DNA of 64,000 nt from Anaerolineae bacterium. GTDB taxonomy: Bacteria > Chloroflexota > Anaerolineae > 4572-78 > J111. The stretch is from NCBI GenBank assembly GCA_023382535.1, contig JAHDWA010000007.1, positions 124,001 to 188,000 on the forward strand, in the 5' to 3' direction. Positions 53,715-63,153 of this stretch are shown here, one piece after another. The notes below the pieces were generated by a model. The model searched no databases. It saw only the letters and a list, made by a program, of their open reading frames with translations, and was not told the origin of the DNA. Numbering within the stretch: position 1 is the stretch's first letter; each line of letters starts with the position of its first letter. A program made the translations under genes and the position numbers.

Positions 53715-55814
53715 ATGAAAAAAATATTTTGGCTGTTGCCACTCATAATTGTTATTTCACTCCTGCTCATTACCGCCTGCGGACAGGCCCAACCGGCTGC
53801 CGAAAAGGCCGTCGAGACCGTCGCCGTCAAAGAGGCGGCTGAGCCTGCCCAGGAAGCGCCGGTGGCAGAAGCGCCGGCGGCAAAGATGCCGAAGAAGATT
53901 GCGTTCTTTGTATCGGACTTGAGCAATGTATTCCACCAGGCACAGTTCACGGAGGCGAAGAAGTACGCCCAGGAGAAGTACGGGGCGGAAGTGTTCGCCT
54001 TTGACGGCAAGTCGGACTCGGCGGTGATGACCCAGAACGTGGACCAGGTGATCGCGCAGGGGATGGACGCGGCGACGCTGCACATCTGGGATTTTGAAGC
54101 GGCGAAACCGGCGGTGCTGGAAGCGTTGGACAAGGGCATCATCATGACCTCGTTTTTCAGTCCGCTGGCGGACACGGGCATTCCGACGGCCCGGAGTGAC
54201 GAGGCGGGCATCTCCTACGAGATGGGGGTGGAGATGGCCAAGCAGTGGAAGGAAGCGCATCCTGACAAGCCGATTGTGATGGCGCAGTTGGGCTGGCCGA
54301 ACCACACCGAAGTGAAGTCGGGGCGAACCGATCCGTTTGTGAAGGGTGTTTTGTCGGTTGATCCAGAGGCGACGGACCTGGGCTGTCTGGATGCGAGCAA
54401 GGGGCCGGACACGGCCAAGCAGATCATTCTGGACCTGGTGACGCAGCATCCGGAAGTGAACCTGATCTACTCGGAAGCGTCGAACCTGACGGTGGGGACG
54501 ATGGCGGCGTTGACGCAGGCGGGCCGGGGCAAGATGGACAACGGCAAGCCGCTGACGGAGATTGTAGCCAGTGTGGACTTTGACGAAGTTGAGATGAAGC
54601 AGGTCTACGATCCGAACAGCTCGTTGAAGCTGTCCATGGGTCTGCCGCCGGTCGAGACGGCGCAGGGCCGGATTGACCTGATCTTCGACATTGCTGCCGG
54701 CAAGGTGAAACCGACCTCGCAGCCAGCCGAAGAGTTCTTCTACAAAGCCTACAACGTCTCCTACTGGACTATGTCGCAGGCGGACGCCGTAACCTGGCTC
54801 AACACTCAGTTCGGCACCAACATTGAGGTCCCCGAGGCGCAAGCCCCGGCCGCTGCTGGCCCTATGCCGAAGAAGATTGCGTTCTTTGTATCGGACTTGA
54901 GCAATGTATTCCACCAGGCACAGTTCACGGAGGCGAAGAAGTACGCCCAGGAGAAGTACGGGGCGGAAGTGTTCGCCTTTGACGGCAAGTCGGACTCGGC
55001 GGTGATGACCCAGAACGTGGACCAGGTGATCGCGCAGGGGATGGACGCGGCGACGCTGCACATCTGGGATTTTGAAGCGGCGAAACCGGCGGTGCTGGAA
55101 GCGTTGGACAAGGGCATCATCATGACCTCGTTTTTCAGTCCGCTGGCGGACACGGGCATTCCGACGGCCCGGAGTGACGAGGCGGGCATCTCCTACGAGA
55201 TGGGGGTGGAGATGGCCAAGCAGTGGAAGGAAGCGCATCCTGACAAGCCGATTGTGATGGCGCAGTTGGGCTGGCCGAACCACACCGAAGTGAAGTCGGG
55301 GCGAACCGATCCGTTTGTGAAGGGTGTTTTGTCGGTTGATCCAGAGGCGACGGACCTGGGCTGTCTGGATGCGAGCAAGGGGCCGGACACGGCCAAGCAG
55401 ATCATTCTGGACCTGGTGACGCAGCATCCGGAAGTGAACCTGATCTACTCGGAAGCGTCGAACCTGACGGTGGGGACGATGGCGGCGTTGACGCAGGCGG
55501 GCCGGGGCAAGATGGACAACGGCAAGCCGCTGACGGAGATTGTAGCCAGTGTGGACTTTGACGAAGTTGAGATGAAGCAGGTCTACGATCCGAACAGCTC
55601 GTTGAAGCTGTCCATGGGTCTGCCGCCGGTCGAGACGGCGCAGGGCCGGATTGACCTGATCTTCGACATTGCTGCCGGCAAGGTGAAACCGACCTCGCAG
55701 CCAGCCGAAGAGTTCTTCTACAAAGCCTACAACGTCTCCTACTGGACTATGCCCGAGGCCGATGCCGTCGATTGGTTGAACAGCCAGTTCGGCACCAACA
55801 TCGAGGTCGAGTAA
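53715..55814 (+). CDS. sugar ABC transporter binding lipoprotein with two identical domains
   Basis: 699 residues. Signal with lipobox LLITAC (Cys22), Ala/Pro linker, then two copies of a 296-residue RbsB-type domain (58-353 and 384-679) that are identical in sequence, joined by a 30-residue linker and a variable tail (SQADAVTWLNTQFGTNIEV and PEADAVDWLNSQFGTNIEV). Binding residues such as FVSDLSNVFHQAQF and AFDGKSDS are present in both. ATG chosen 6 bases after AAGGAGG. A single-domain protein would be normal (about 340). Feeds the ATPase/permeases downstream. Confidence 0.85.
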   Translation: MKKIFWLLPLIIVISLLLITACGQAQPAAEKAVETVAVKEAAEPAQEAPVAEAPAAKMPKKIAFFVSDLSNVFHQAQFTEAKKYAQEKYGAEVFAFDGKSDSAVMTQNVDQVIAQGMDAATLHIWDFEAAKPAVLEALDKGIIMTSFFSPLADTGIPTARSDEAGISYEMGVEMAKQWKEAHPDKPIVMAQLGWPNHTEVKSGRTDPFVKGVLSVDPEATDLGCLDASKGPDTAKQIILDLVTQHPEVNLIYSEASNLTVGTMAALTQAGRGKMDNGKPLTEIVASVDFDEVEMKQVYDPNSSLKLSMGLPPVETAQGRIDLIFDIAAGKVKPTSQPAEEFFYKAYNVSYWTMSQADAVTWLNTQFGTNIEVPEAQAPAAAGPMPKKIAFFVSDLSNVFHQAQFTEAKKYAQEKYGAEVFAFDGKSDSAVMTQNVDQVIAQGMDAATLHIWDFEAAKPAVLEALDKGIIMTSFFSPLADTGIPTARSDEAGISYEMGVEMAKQWKEAHPDKPIVMAQLGWPNHTEVKSGRTDPFVKGVLSVDPEATDLGCLDASKGPDTAKQIILDLVTQHPEVNLIYSEASNLTVGTMAALTQAGRGKMDNGKPLTEIVASVDFDEVEMKQVYDPNSSLKLSMGLPPVETAQGRIDLIFDIAAGKVKPTSQPAEEFFYKAYNVSYWTMPEADAVDWLNSQFGTNIEVE
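53886..55751. repeat. 888-bp direct repeat, offset 978 bp
   Basis: Copies span 53886-54773 and 54864-55751. I compared many positions by eye and found no difference, and the protein copies are identical. Both end at the common ACTGGACTATG. The remaining 90 bases between copies belong to the linker. Recent duplication, gene conversion or a read-assembly effect can explain it. Confidence 0.85.
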
Positions 55815-55900
55815 TCGGGTAGAAACAGTACCCGAGACGTAAAATCCGCCAGGGAGGGGGGCAGAAGCTTCCCTCCCAGCAGGATCAAGGAGCAAATTCC

Positions 55901-57397
55901 ATGGAAGCGACCGAGAATGTGTTGGAAATCAGGGATCTCGTCAAGGACTTCCCGGGTGTGCGCGCGGTCAATAATGTCAGTTTCGACATCAAGCGGAACA
56001 CCGTTCACTGCCTGGTTGGAGAAAACGGGGCGGGGAAATCTACCCTGATCAAGATCCTGACCGGCGCGTATGCGCGAACGAGCGGCAGGATTCTGCTGAA
56101 CGGCGAAGAGTACAATCCCCACAACCCCCGCGAGGCCAGGCAAAAAGGTATCAGCACCCTGTTCCAGGAGCTCAACGTGGTAGACCAGCTCACCGTCGCC
56201 GACAATCTCACGCTGGGTATGGAGGATACCACGTTTGGGTTCCTGAGAAAAACGGACAAGATCAACAAGATGGTCAGCGTGATGAACAGCATCGAGCCGT
56301 CCATCCACCCCCGGCAGCAGGTCTCGACTCTGAGCGTGGCCAAGAAGCAGATTGTAGAGATTGCCAAAGCGGTCGCCACCGAGTCGGACATCATTATTAT
56401 GGACGAACCGACGGCCGCGATCTCCGAGTCCGAAATCAGGCGGTTGTTCACCATTATCCAGGGTTTGCGCGAGCAAAACGTGACCGTCATCTACATCTCG
56501 CACCGGCTCGACGAGATCTTTGAGATTGGAGATTATGTGACGGTTCTGCGAGACGGCCGGCACATTGATACGAAGCCTCTGGCGGAGGTCAAGGACCGGG
56601 CCGAGCTGATCAAGATGATGATTGGCAAGACGGTCTTTGAGCAATACACTCCCAAAGAGGACGCCGACAGGAACGTTCTTCTTCAGGTCCACCACCTCTC
56701 CAACCACAAGTTGAACGACATTTCGTTCGACGTTCACGCGGGGGAGATCGTTGGTTTCTACGGCCTGGTGGGGGCCGGTAAGACCGAACTCGCCCGCGCC
56801 ATCTACGGCGTTGACCCTTACGCAGGCGAGATTTGCTTCAAGGGCAGGAAACTCCAGCCCGCTCCCGACAAGGCCATCGCGGCAGGTATCGCCCTGGTGC
56901 CCGAGGAAAGAAGATCCCAGGGTCTGTTCACCATTCTGACCATCCGCGGCAATGTGCCCGTCATGAATATGGAAAAGATATCCCGCCACGGGTTCATCAA
57001 TTCGTCAGCGGAACGCAAGGTTACAGTTGAATACATTGACAAGCTAAAGATCGCCACCAACAGCACCGAAAAGGAGGCCTCCAAGCTCTCCGGGGGCAAC
57101 CAGCAGAAGGTGGTCTTATCCAAGTGCCTGTTCGCGGACGCAGACCTGCTCATGCTCGATGAGCCGACGCGCGGCATTGACGTGGGAGCGAAAAGCGAGA
57201 TCTACGGCCTCATCCGCCAGCTCGCCAAAGAGGGGAAATCCATCATGATCTTCTCTTCGGAATTACCCGAGATCATGAACATTTGCGATACCATCTACCT
57301 CCTGTTCGACGGGAGCTTGAAGGCCACCATGCGCAATGGCGACGACATTGACAGTGAAAAGATTATCCACATCGTCACGGGTGGGCAGGAGGTGTAG
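55901..57397 (+). CDS. sugar ABC transporter ATP-binding protein (two NBDs, RbsA/MglA type)
   Basis: 498 residues. First NBD: GENGAGKST (40-48), Walker B IIIMDEPTAAIS. Second NBD: GLVGAGKTELARAIYG and SGGNQQKVVLSKCL, LMLDEPTRGIDVGAKSEIY. The first-half signature is LSVAKKQ, as usual in this subclass. Works with two permeases encoded next; ribose, xylose and similar monosaccharides are typical substrates. Confidence 0.92.
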   Translation: MEATENVLEIRDLVKDFPGVRAVNNVSFDIKRNTVHCLVGENGAGKSTLIKILTGAYARTSGRILLNGEEYNPHNPREARQKGISTLFQELNVVDQLTVADNLTLGMEDTTFGFLRKTDKINKMVSVMNSIEPSIHPRQQVSTLSVAKKQIVEIAKAVATESDIIIMDEPTAAISESEIRRLFTIIQGLREQNVTVIYISHRLDEIFEIGDYVTVLRDGRHIDTKPLAEVKDRAELIKMMIGKTVFEQYTPKEDADRNVLLQVHHLSNHKLNDISFDVHAGEIVGFYGLVGAGKTELARAIYGVDPYAGEICFKGRKLQPAPDKAIAAGIALVPEERRSQGLFTILTIRGNVPVMNMEKISRHGFINSSAERKVTVEYIDKLKIATNSTEKEASKLSGGNQQKVVLSKCLFADADLLMLDEPTRGIDVGAKSEIYGLIRQLAKEGKSIMIFSSELPEIMNICDTIYLLFDGSLKATMRNGDDIDSEKIIHIVTGGQEV

Positions 57398-57399
57398 CC

Positions 57400-58422
57400 A
57401 TGGAAACCAAACACGTAGCGCTGCCGTCATTCGGCGGCAAAATGAGCAATGAGTCGTTCATTACCCTGTTGATGGTCGGCGTGCTCCTCGTCCTGTTCAG
57501 CATCGCCGCCGTGTTTGTGCCGAACTTCTATCTGCCCCAGAACATGCTGAACCTGGTTACGAACAACTGGTTCATCGTTATTCTCGGCATCGGCGTCACG
57601 TTTTTACTGATCACCGGTAACTTTGACCTGTCGGTGGGCGGCGTCATCGCCCTGACCGGGGTGCTTTCGGCCTATTTCTGCCAGGCGGCCAATGTATCCG
57701 AGAACGTGCTGGCCAACGGGCTGGGGCTGCCATACGGCGTCGCGGTCGTCCTGGCCCTGCTCGGCGCGATGAGCATCGGCGCGCTGAATGCGTTTTTTGT
57801 GGTTCGGCTGAAAGTGCCCTCCATTATCGTTACCCTGGGCACGATGATGTTCGCCCGCGGCATTGCCCAGGTTATCACCCAGGGCGCCCAGCGCAATACC
57901 AGCCTGCCCGACGTGTTTGGCCTGGTGGGAAACATGGCCATCCCGGGCACGGCGATCAAGCTCTCCGTGCTGGTTATGATCGTCCTGCTCATCGTCGCCT
58001 TCATCTTTGAGCGAAAGACGGTGTTGGGCCGGCGCACCTACCTTATCGGGGCAAATGCCGAAGCGGCCCGGCTGTCGGGTATTAACGTAGACCGGCATCT
58101 GACCGCGCTGTTCATCCTCAGCTCGCTGCTGGCCGGCATCACCGGCATCCTCCTGGCCTCCGAGTTCAAGGCCGGGGTATCGAGCCGGGCGATGGGCTAC
58201 GAGTTTGACGCGCTGGTCGTCTCTCTCCTGGGAGGCGTCAGCATCGCCGGCGGGTTTGGATCGGTGCTGGGGATGTTCGCCGGCGCTCTCATCCTGTCCG
58301 TCGTAACCTCGGCTGCGACCGGGCTGCTGCTGTCGCCGGACTGGCAGTTCACCCTTAAAGCGATCGCCGTCTTCATCGCCATTCTGGCGCAGAGTTATTT
58401 CCTTAGAAGAAGGAAGGGCTGA
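57400..58422 (+). CDS. sugar ABC transporter permease (RbsC family)
   Basis: 340 residues, about nine or ten hydrophobic spans. Signature GNFDLSVGGVIALTGVL and LSGINVDRHLTALFILSSLLAGITGILLAS match the BPD_transp_2 family. Starts three bases after the ATPase stop. Forms a pore with the 58434-59498 product. Confidence 0.9.
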   Translation: METKHVALPSFGGKMSNESFITLLMVGVLLVLFSIAAVFVPNFYLPQNMLNLVTNNWFIVILGIGVTFLLITGNFDLSVGGVIALTGVLSAYFCQAANVSENVLANGLGLPYGVAVVLALLGAMSIGALNAFFVVRLKVPSIIVTLGTMMFARGIAQVITQGAQRNTSLPDVFGLVGNMAIPGTAIKLSVLVMIVLLIVAFIFERKTVLGRRTYLIGANAEAARLSGINVDRHLTALFILSSLLAGITGILLASEFKAGVSSRAMGYEFDALVVSLLGGVSIAGGFGSVLGMFAGALILSVVTSAATGLLLSPDWQFTLKAIAVFIAILAQSYFLRRRKG

Positions 58423-58433
58423 GGAGTACCTTT

Positions 58434-59498
58434 ATGGGCCAAACTATTCATTCAGAGGAGCATATTGGCATGGAGAAAAAGTCACTTGCCCTGCAGCAGG
58501 ATCTGTCGGCGGTGGTGCGAACAAATATCAAACGGTTCTACATCTACTTTGTGCTGGCATTGGTTGTGGTCGTCTTCAGCGTGATCAGGCTGGACGAGGT
58601 GGCCTTCTTTGAGCGGGGACACTTCCTCAGTCCGGATAACATCATCAACCTGTTGCGTATCGCCGTGCCCATTATAACTGTGAGCGGCGCATTCACGTTC
58701 CTGATGATCGCCCAATATATCGACCTGTCTGTTGGCAGCGCCATGAGCCTGAGCGCCGTAGTCTTTGCCCTGATGATCCTGAACGGGTTTGCCTTCCTGC
58801 CCGCGCTGGTCATCACCCTGATCGTGGGGATTGCGATGGGTGCCCTCAACGGCTTCCTGGTCATGAAGCTAACAATCACGCCCGTGATCGCGACGCTGGT
58901 CACGCTGAGCCTCTATAAGGGCATTGCCCTGCTGATCGTGCCGGGTGGGCTGTCGGCCATCAAGGGGAGCGCCGAGCAACCCATGCCCGCCTGGATCAAC
59001 AATTACGCCCGCCAGGATGTCCTGTTCGGGTTGCCCATGGCGTTCTTCGTGGCGTTGGTTGTGATTGCCGCCCTGGTCATCGTCCAGAGAAAGACAATTC
59101 TCGGCAAATATACTGCGGCGATTGGCGGCAATCCCACGGCGGCGGCGCTATCGGGCATCAATGCGGTCATGGTGGTATGGCTGCTCTACATCATCGTGGG
59201 TTTTTGCGCCGCCATGGCCGGCATAGCGCGTGCCAGCTACATGTCCCTGGGCGATCCCCTCTCGGGCGACACCATGGAGCTGGCCTGCATCATCGCTGTG
59301 TTGCTGGGCGGGACGAGGTTTGCCGGCGGCGAAGGGTCGGTCGAGAAGACCATCGTTGGCGCCATTATCATCATCTGTGTGACGGTTGGTATGCTGACCA
59401 TCATCCCCGCGTACTGGCAGACCTTTGCCATGGGCAGCGTGCTTATCATCGCCGTCACCCTCAACCACCTGCTGGTGCGGGAAAGTGTCAAGGTGTGA
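58434..59498 (+). CDS. sugar ABC transporter permease (RbsC family), second subunit
   Basis: 354 residues. IAQYIDLSVGSAMSLSAVVFAL and LSGINAVMVVWLLYIIVGFCAAMAGIARASYM are the same two family motifs. A longer cytoplasmic N-terminus (first 50 residues) precedes the first span. AGGAG seven bases ahead of ATG. Two different permeases imply a heterodimeric channel. Confidence 0.9.
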   Translation: MGQTIHSEEHIGMEKKSLALQQDLSAVVRTNIKRFYIYFVLALVVVVFSVIRLDEVAFFERGHFLSPDNIINLLRIAVPIITVSGAFTFLMIAQYIDLSVGSAMSLSAVVFALMILNGFAFLPALVITLIVGIAMGALNGFLVMKLTITPVIATLVTLSLYKGIALLIVPGGLSAIKGSAEQPMPAWINNYARQDVLFGLPMAFFVALVVIAALVIVQRKTILGKYTAAIGGNPTAAALSGINAVMVVWLLYIIVGFCAAMAGIARASYMSLGDPLSGDTMELACIIAVLLGGTRFAGGEGSVEKTIVGAIIIICVTVGMLTIIPAYWQTFAMGSVLIIAVTLNHLLVRESVKV

Positions 59499-59605
59499 AG
59501 GGGTGTTTCCTGAGCAAATTATGCGGGGATTGACTCTCGGCCCAGTCCGAGAATAAGCCCCGGCGAACATATTTCATTCAATGTGGAAAGAAAGGATTTT
59601 ACATC

Positions 59606-60331
59606 ATGGCTAGTTTAGAAGGTAAAATTGCCCTGATTACCGGGGGCACCAGCGGCTTCGGCAAAGCAACCGCCAGGTTGTTTACCCAGGATGGGGCCAA
59701 GGTTATCATCGCCTCGCATGAAAGCGAAGAGAGGCTGAAGCAGGTTCAGGCCGAAATCGGCTGCCACGCTTACTTGCAGTTAGATGTGACCAAGCCGGCC
59801 GAGTGGGATCGAGCCTACCAGTTCATTCGCGGCCGGTACGACCGGCTGGACTTCCTGCTGAATTTTGCCGGCGGCGGGGTGGCGATTATGGAAACGGCCA
59901 AGCTGCCTATCGAGAAAATTGATTACACCATCGCCTTGAATCTGAACAGCACCATCTACGGCTGCCGGGCTTTTGCCGAGATGATGAAAGCCCAGAAGAG
60001 CGGCACCATTCTCAACGTCGCCTCGGTTTGCGCCAAGGAAGCCTGGCCGGAATGGTCGGTTTACGCGGCGGCCAAGTGGGGCGTGCTCGGCTTTACCAAG
60101 GGGCTGTACACCGAACTACAGCCGCACAACGTCCGGGTCATTTGCCTTATCCCGGCCGCGTCGAGCACCGGCTTTCAGAAAGGGTCCGGCATTGACCCGG
60201 TCGAGTTAAAACTGCGGCCCGATGATGTGGGCCAGGTCGTTTTCGATGTCTGCAAACTACCGGAACACGTCGTCGTGGAAGAAGTGACGGTCTGGGGCAT
60301 TGATCAGGTTGTCGTGCCGCTATCGAGATAG
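59606..60331 (+). CDS. short-chain dehydrogenase/reductase
   Basis: 241 residues. TGGTSGFG (14-21) binds NAD(P); catalytic Ser in NVASV and YAAAKW (Tyr and Lys) are present; NFAGG and a PAASSTGF turn follow. Probably oxidises or reduces a hydroxyl of the imported sugar acid. AAAGGA before ATG. Confidence 0.88.
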   Translation: MASLEGKIALITGGTSGFGKATARLFTQDGAKVIIASHESEERLKQVQAEIGCHAYLQLDVTKPAEWDRAYQFIRGRYDRLDFLLNFAGGGVAIMETAKLPIEKIDYTIALNLNSTIYGCRAFAEMMKAQKSGTILNVASVCAKEAWPEWSVYAAAKWGVLGFTKGLYTELQPHNVRVICLIPAASSTGFQKGSGIDPVELKLRPDDVGQVVFDVCKLPEHVVVEEVTVWGIDQVVVPLSR

Positions 60332-60435
60332 GATTTACGATTTACGATTTTGGATTTACGATCAGGGATGGGATTTAGCCTTTCTAATCGTAAATCGTCA
60401 ATACCCGACGGGCACGATGTCTGAAATCGTAAATT
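60331..60435. repeat. GATTTACGATT micro-repeat with inverted copy
   Basis: GGATTTACGATTTACGATTTTGGATTTACGATC followed 40 bases later by CTAATCGTAAATCGTC and AAATCGTAAATTGG, an inverted arrangement that could fold. Same unit as the insertion in the oxidase gene at 39322-39426. It lies between the SDR and 3-epimerase genes. Confidence 0.65.
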
Positions 60436-60453
60436 GGTAGGAGCAGTTGGGTT

Positions 60454-61329
60454 ATGGATGCCACAATTTCAGTCCCCATCGGTCTCTATGAAAAAGCGCT
60501 GCCGGCGGACTGGCCCTGGGAAAAACGTCTCGAGGCAGCGGCGCAGGCTGGCTACAGTTTCGTCGAGATTTCAATTGACGAGAGCGAGGGCCGGCTGGCC
60601 CGGTTGGATTGGCCGGCTCGCGAGCGAGCCGTGCTGCGCCAGGCGATTGCCAATACGGGCGTACCCATCATGAGCATGTGCCTGAGCGGCCACCGTAAGT
60701 ACCCGCTTGGCAGCCATTCGCCGGAAATTCGGGCGCAGGGACTGACGATCCTCCGTAAAGCCATCGCTTTTGCCGGGGATATTGGGCTGCGCATGATCCA
60801 GGTAATGGGCTACGATGTCTTTTACGAGGCCAGCGATGCCCAGACCGAAGCCTGTTTTATGGATGGGATTGAGCAGGGCATACGTTGGGCCGGCCAGGCC
60901 GGGGTGATGTTGGGCCTGGAAAACCTGGACACACCGTTTGTGGCCTCGGTACAGCAAGGCATGCGCATCGTGCAGGCTTTTGACTCGCCCTGGTTTCATC
61001 TCTATCCCGATATGGGCAACCTGGCCGCCGCCGGTTACTACCCCCCCGACGAGCTGGCTCTGGCCAAGGGCCACCTGCTGGCCCTCCACGTGAAGGACGC
61101 CCAGCCGAAAGTCATCCGGGGCATTCCCTTTGGCGAGGGTATTGTGCCCTTTGTTGAAACCTTTAAGACCCTGGCCCGGCTCAACTTCTGGGGGCCGCTG
61201 GCGGTCGAGCTGTGGGGCCATATGGATAACACAGGCAACTTGCAGAGCACGGCCATAACCGCCCGCCAGTTCATCGAGCGCCTGATCGCCCAAACCTGGC
61301 TCCGAGAGGGCGAGGCGCTCTTAAATTAA
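60454..61329 (+). CDS. L-ribulose-5-phosphate 3-epimerase-like (UlaE/SgbU family)
   Basis: 291 residues, an AP-endonuclease-2 type TIM barrel. VPIGLYEKALPADWPWEKRLEAAAQAGYSFVEISIDES at the start is UlaE-like; metal/catalytic positions appear in MLGLENLD (Glu), HLYPDMGN (His/Asp), LHVKDA (His) and LAVELWGH (Glu). Would convert L-xylulose-5-P, the UlaD product, to L-ribulose-5-P. TAGGAGCAG ribosome site. Confidence 0.85.
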   Translation: MDATISVPIGLYEKALPADWPWEKRLEAAAQAGYSFVEISIDESEGRLARLDWPARERAVLRQAIANTGVPIMSMCLSGHRKYPLGSHSPEIRAQGLTILRKAIAFAGDIGLRMIQVMGYDVFYEASDAQTEACFMDGIEQGIRWAGQAGVMLGLENLDTPFVASVQQGMRIVQAFDSPWFHLYPDMGNLAAAGYYPPDELALAKGHLLALHVKDAQPKVIRGIPFGEGIVPFVETFKTLARLNFWGPLAVELWGHMDNTGNLQSTAITARQFIERLIAQTWLREGEALLN

Positions 61330-61345
61330 CCCAATCAGGTGAGAT

Positions 61346-62260
61346 ATGATTAACAGTGCAGATTTAAATGTCAAGACAAATACCCGGGTGATTACTCTGC
61401 CCGGCGACCGTTTTTTCCCGGAAGGGATTACCGTTACCTCTGACGGCACCTTTTTTGCCGGCAGCATGGAGGAAGGCAGCATTGTGCGGGCGCTGCCTGG
61501 GTCGGCCCAAGCTGAGCCGTTTATCGAGCCGGGCGCGAATGGCCTGGTGTCGGTGCTGGGCTTGTATGCCGATGAACGGCGCGGGCTGTTGTGGGCCTGC
61601 TCGGCTGACGCCGGCAACGGCAAGCTGGCGGGCACGGCCCCGGTCGGGGTGAAGGCTTTTGACCTGCGCACCGGCGAGGCCAGAGGCAGTTATGATTTCC
61701 CCGGCGGCGGTTTTCCGAATGATTTGACAATTGATACGGAGGGCAACCTCTACGTCACCGACTCGTGGACGCCGCGTATTTTGCGCTTGCCGGCCGGCGG
61801 CGCAGCCCTGGAGGAGTGGATCAACGATCCGCAACTGGGTGTTGAGCAGTGGAGCCTCAACGGGATTGACTTCGATAAGAACAGCGGCGTTATCTACATG
61901 GTCAACCAGCTTCTTGGCAAGCTGTTCCGAATTGCCCTTGAGACAGATGGGCGGGCCGGCGCTGTGACCCTGATCAAAACGTCGCTGCCGCTGCGCCGGC
62001 CTGATGGCTTGAAAGTGATTAACCCCGACACCCTGGCTACGGCTGAGGGTGGCGCCGGGGGAATGGCGGTGATAAGAGTCAGCGGCGATAGCGCCGAAGT
62101 GACGGTCATCTCGGAGGGACTGGACGACGTCAGCACCTTTGCGTTCTACCAGGGCAGCGCCTGGGTGGTGGAAAACCAGGGCCGCCACTTCTGGGACCCG
62201 GCCCACAGCGGCCCTGACGCCAAGCCGCCTTTCCGCGTCGTCGAAGTTCCTTTAATCTAA
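61346..62260 (+). CDS. SMP-30/gluconolactonase-type lactonase
   Basis: 304 residues, a six-bladed propeller. Metal ligands expected for the family: Glu26 (FFPEGIT), Asn172 (WSLNGIDF) and Asp220 (RRPDGLK). No signal peptide, so cytoplasmic. Opens sugar lactones. Paralogue of the secreted LysM protein at the right edge. Confidence 0.82.
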   Translation: MINSADLNVKTNTRVITLPGDRFFPEGITVTSDGTFFAGSMEEGSIVRALPGSAQAEPFIEPGANGLVSVLGLYADERRGLLWACSADAGNGKLAGTAPVGVKAFDLRTGEARGSYDFPGGGFPNDLTIDTEGNLYVTDSWTPRILRLPAGGAALEEWINDPQLGVEQWSLNGIDFDKNSGVIYMVNQLLGKLFRIALETDGRAGAVTLIKTSLPLRRPDGLKVINPDTLATAEGGAGGMAVIRVSGDSAEVTVISEGLDDVSTFAFYQGSAWVVENQGRHFWDPAHSGPDAKPPFRVVEVPLI

Positions 62261-62348
62261 TATAAGTTATGCGGCTTAAATATTCTTAACCACAGACAGA
62301 TTTCACAAAGACTTGATTATGATCTGTGGTTAATTTTTGGAGGCATAT

Positions 62349-62993
62349 ATGGCGCTAGAAGCACTACGCCAAGAAGTCTGGAAATGTAACCTGGAATTAC
62401 CCAAAAACGGCCTGGTCAAAATGACCAGCGGCAATGTCAGCGCCCGTGACCCGGAGACCGGCCTGGTGGTCATTAAACCCAGCGGCTACAGTTACGAGGA
62501 TTTGACCCCGGCCGATATGGTCATCGTGAACCTGGAAGGGGATGTGGTCGAAGGACATTTGAAACCCTCGGTTGATACGGCCACCCATCTCTACATCTAC
62601 CGCCATCGGCCCGACGTATTCGGCGTGGCTCATACCCATTCACCCTACGCCACCAGCTTCGCCGCCCTGGGCGAGTCAATCCCCGCCTGTTTGACCACCA
62701 CCGCCATGTTAGGGGGAGAAATTCCCCTGGGCGGCTACGTCCCGATTGGTGGCGAAGCGATTGGCGAAGAAATTGTCAAAAAAATTGGACACTCGCTGGC
62801 GATTGTCATGCAGAATCACGGTGTCTTTACCATTGGCCGGTCGGCTCGTCAAGCCACCAAAATGGCGGTCGAAGTGGAGGAAATTGCCCACATCACGCAT
62901 CTGGCGCTGTTGCGCGGTCAGCCGATCATGCTGACGCTAGAACAAATAGCTGAGGTATCCGATCTTTATACCAACACTTATGGTCAAAAGTGA
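62349..62993 (+). CDS. class II aldolase/adducin family protein (AraD/FucA-like)
   Basis: 214 residues. GLVKMTSGNVSARDPETGLVVIKPSGYSY and HTHSPYATSF, plus QNHGVFTIG, give the fold and zinc histidines. PSVDT keeps the Asp76 of AraD, but the AraD catalytic Asp120 (HADYF) is replaced by TAML, whereas FucA-like Tyr113 region (GGYVPIGG) is retained. So it may be an aldolase more than a 4-epimerase. GGAGG nine bases upstream. Confidence 0.78.
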   Translation: MALEALRQEVWKCNLELPKNGLVKMTSGNVSARDPETGLVVIKPSGYSYEDLTPADMVIVNLEGDVVEGHLKPSVDTATHLYIYRHRPDVFGVAHTHSPYATSFAALGESIPACLTTTAMLGGEIPLGGYVPIGGEAIGEEIVKKIGHSLAIVMQNHGVFTIGRSARQATKMAVEVEEIAHITHLALLRGQPIMLTLEQIAEVSDLYTNTYGQK

Positions 62994-63153
62994 TCCCTAT
63001 CCCCTCAAAGTACGGCTTTAGCGGTATTGGTTAAGACACCGAGCAATAGGAGTATCCAGATAAAAGCCAAAAAGAGGTAGTTTCAGGAAGTAGAGCACCG
63101 GCATTCGTAGCGAACCCCCTCAGATAAAATCAATCGAAGACCAGGGAGGAATA

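Noticed and set aside
53757..55895. 712-residue open frame on the minus strand opposite the binding-protein gene
   Set aside because: It mirrors the coding strand: it shows the same duplication, has His/Arg/Leu-rich composition typical of antisense frames, and no ribosome site. The plus-strand lipoprotein has signal, lipobox and family motifs.
55739..56989. 416-residue minus-strand frame across the transporter ATPase
   Set aside because: Antisense to clear Walker motifs and lacking any recognised domain.
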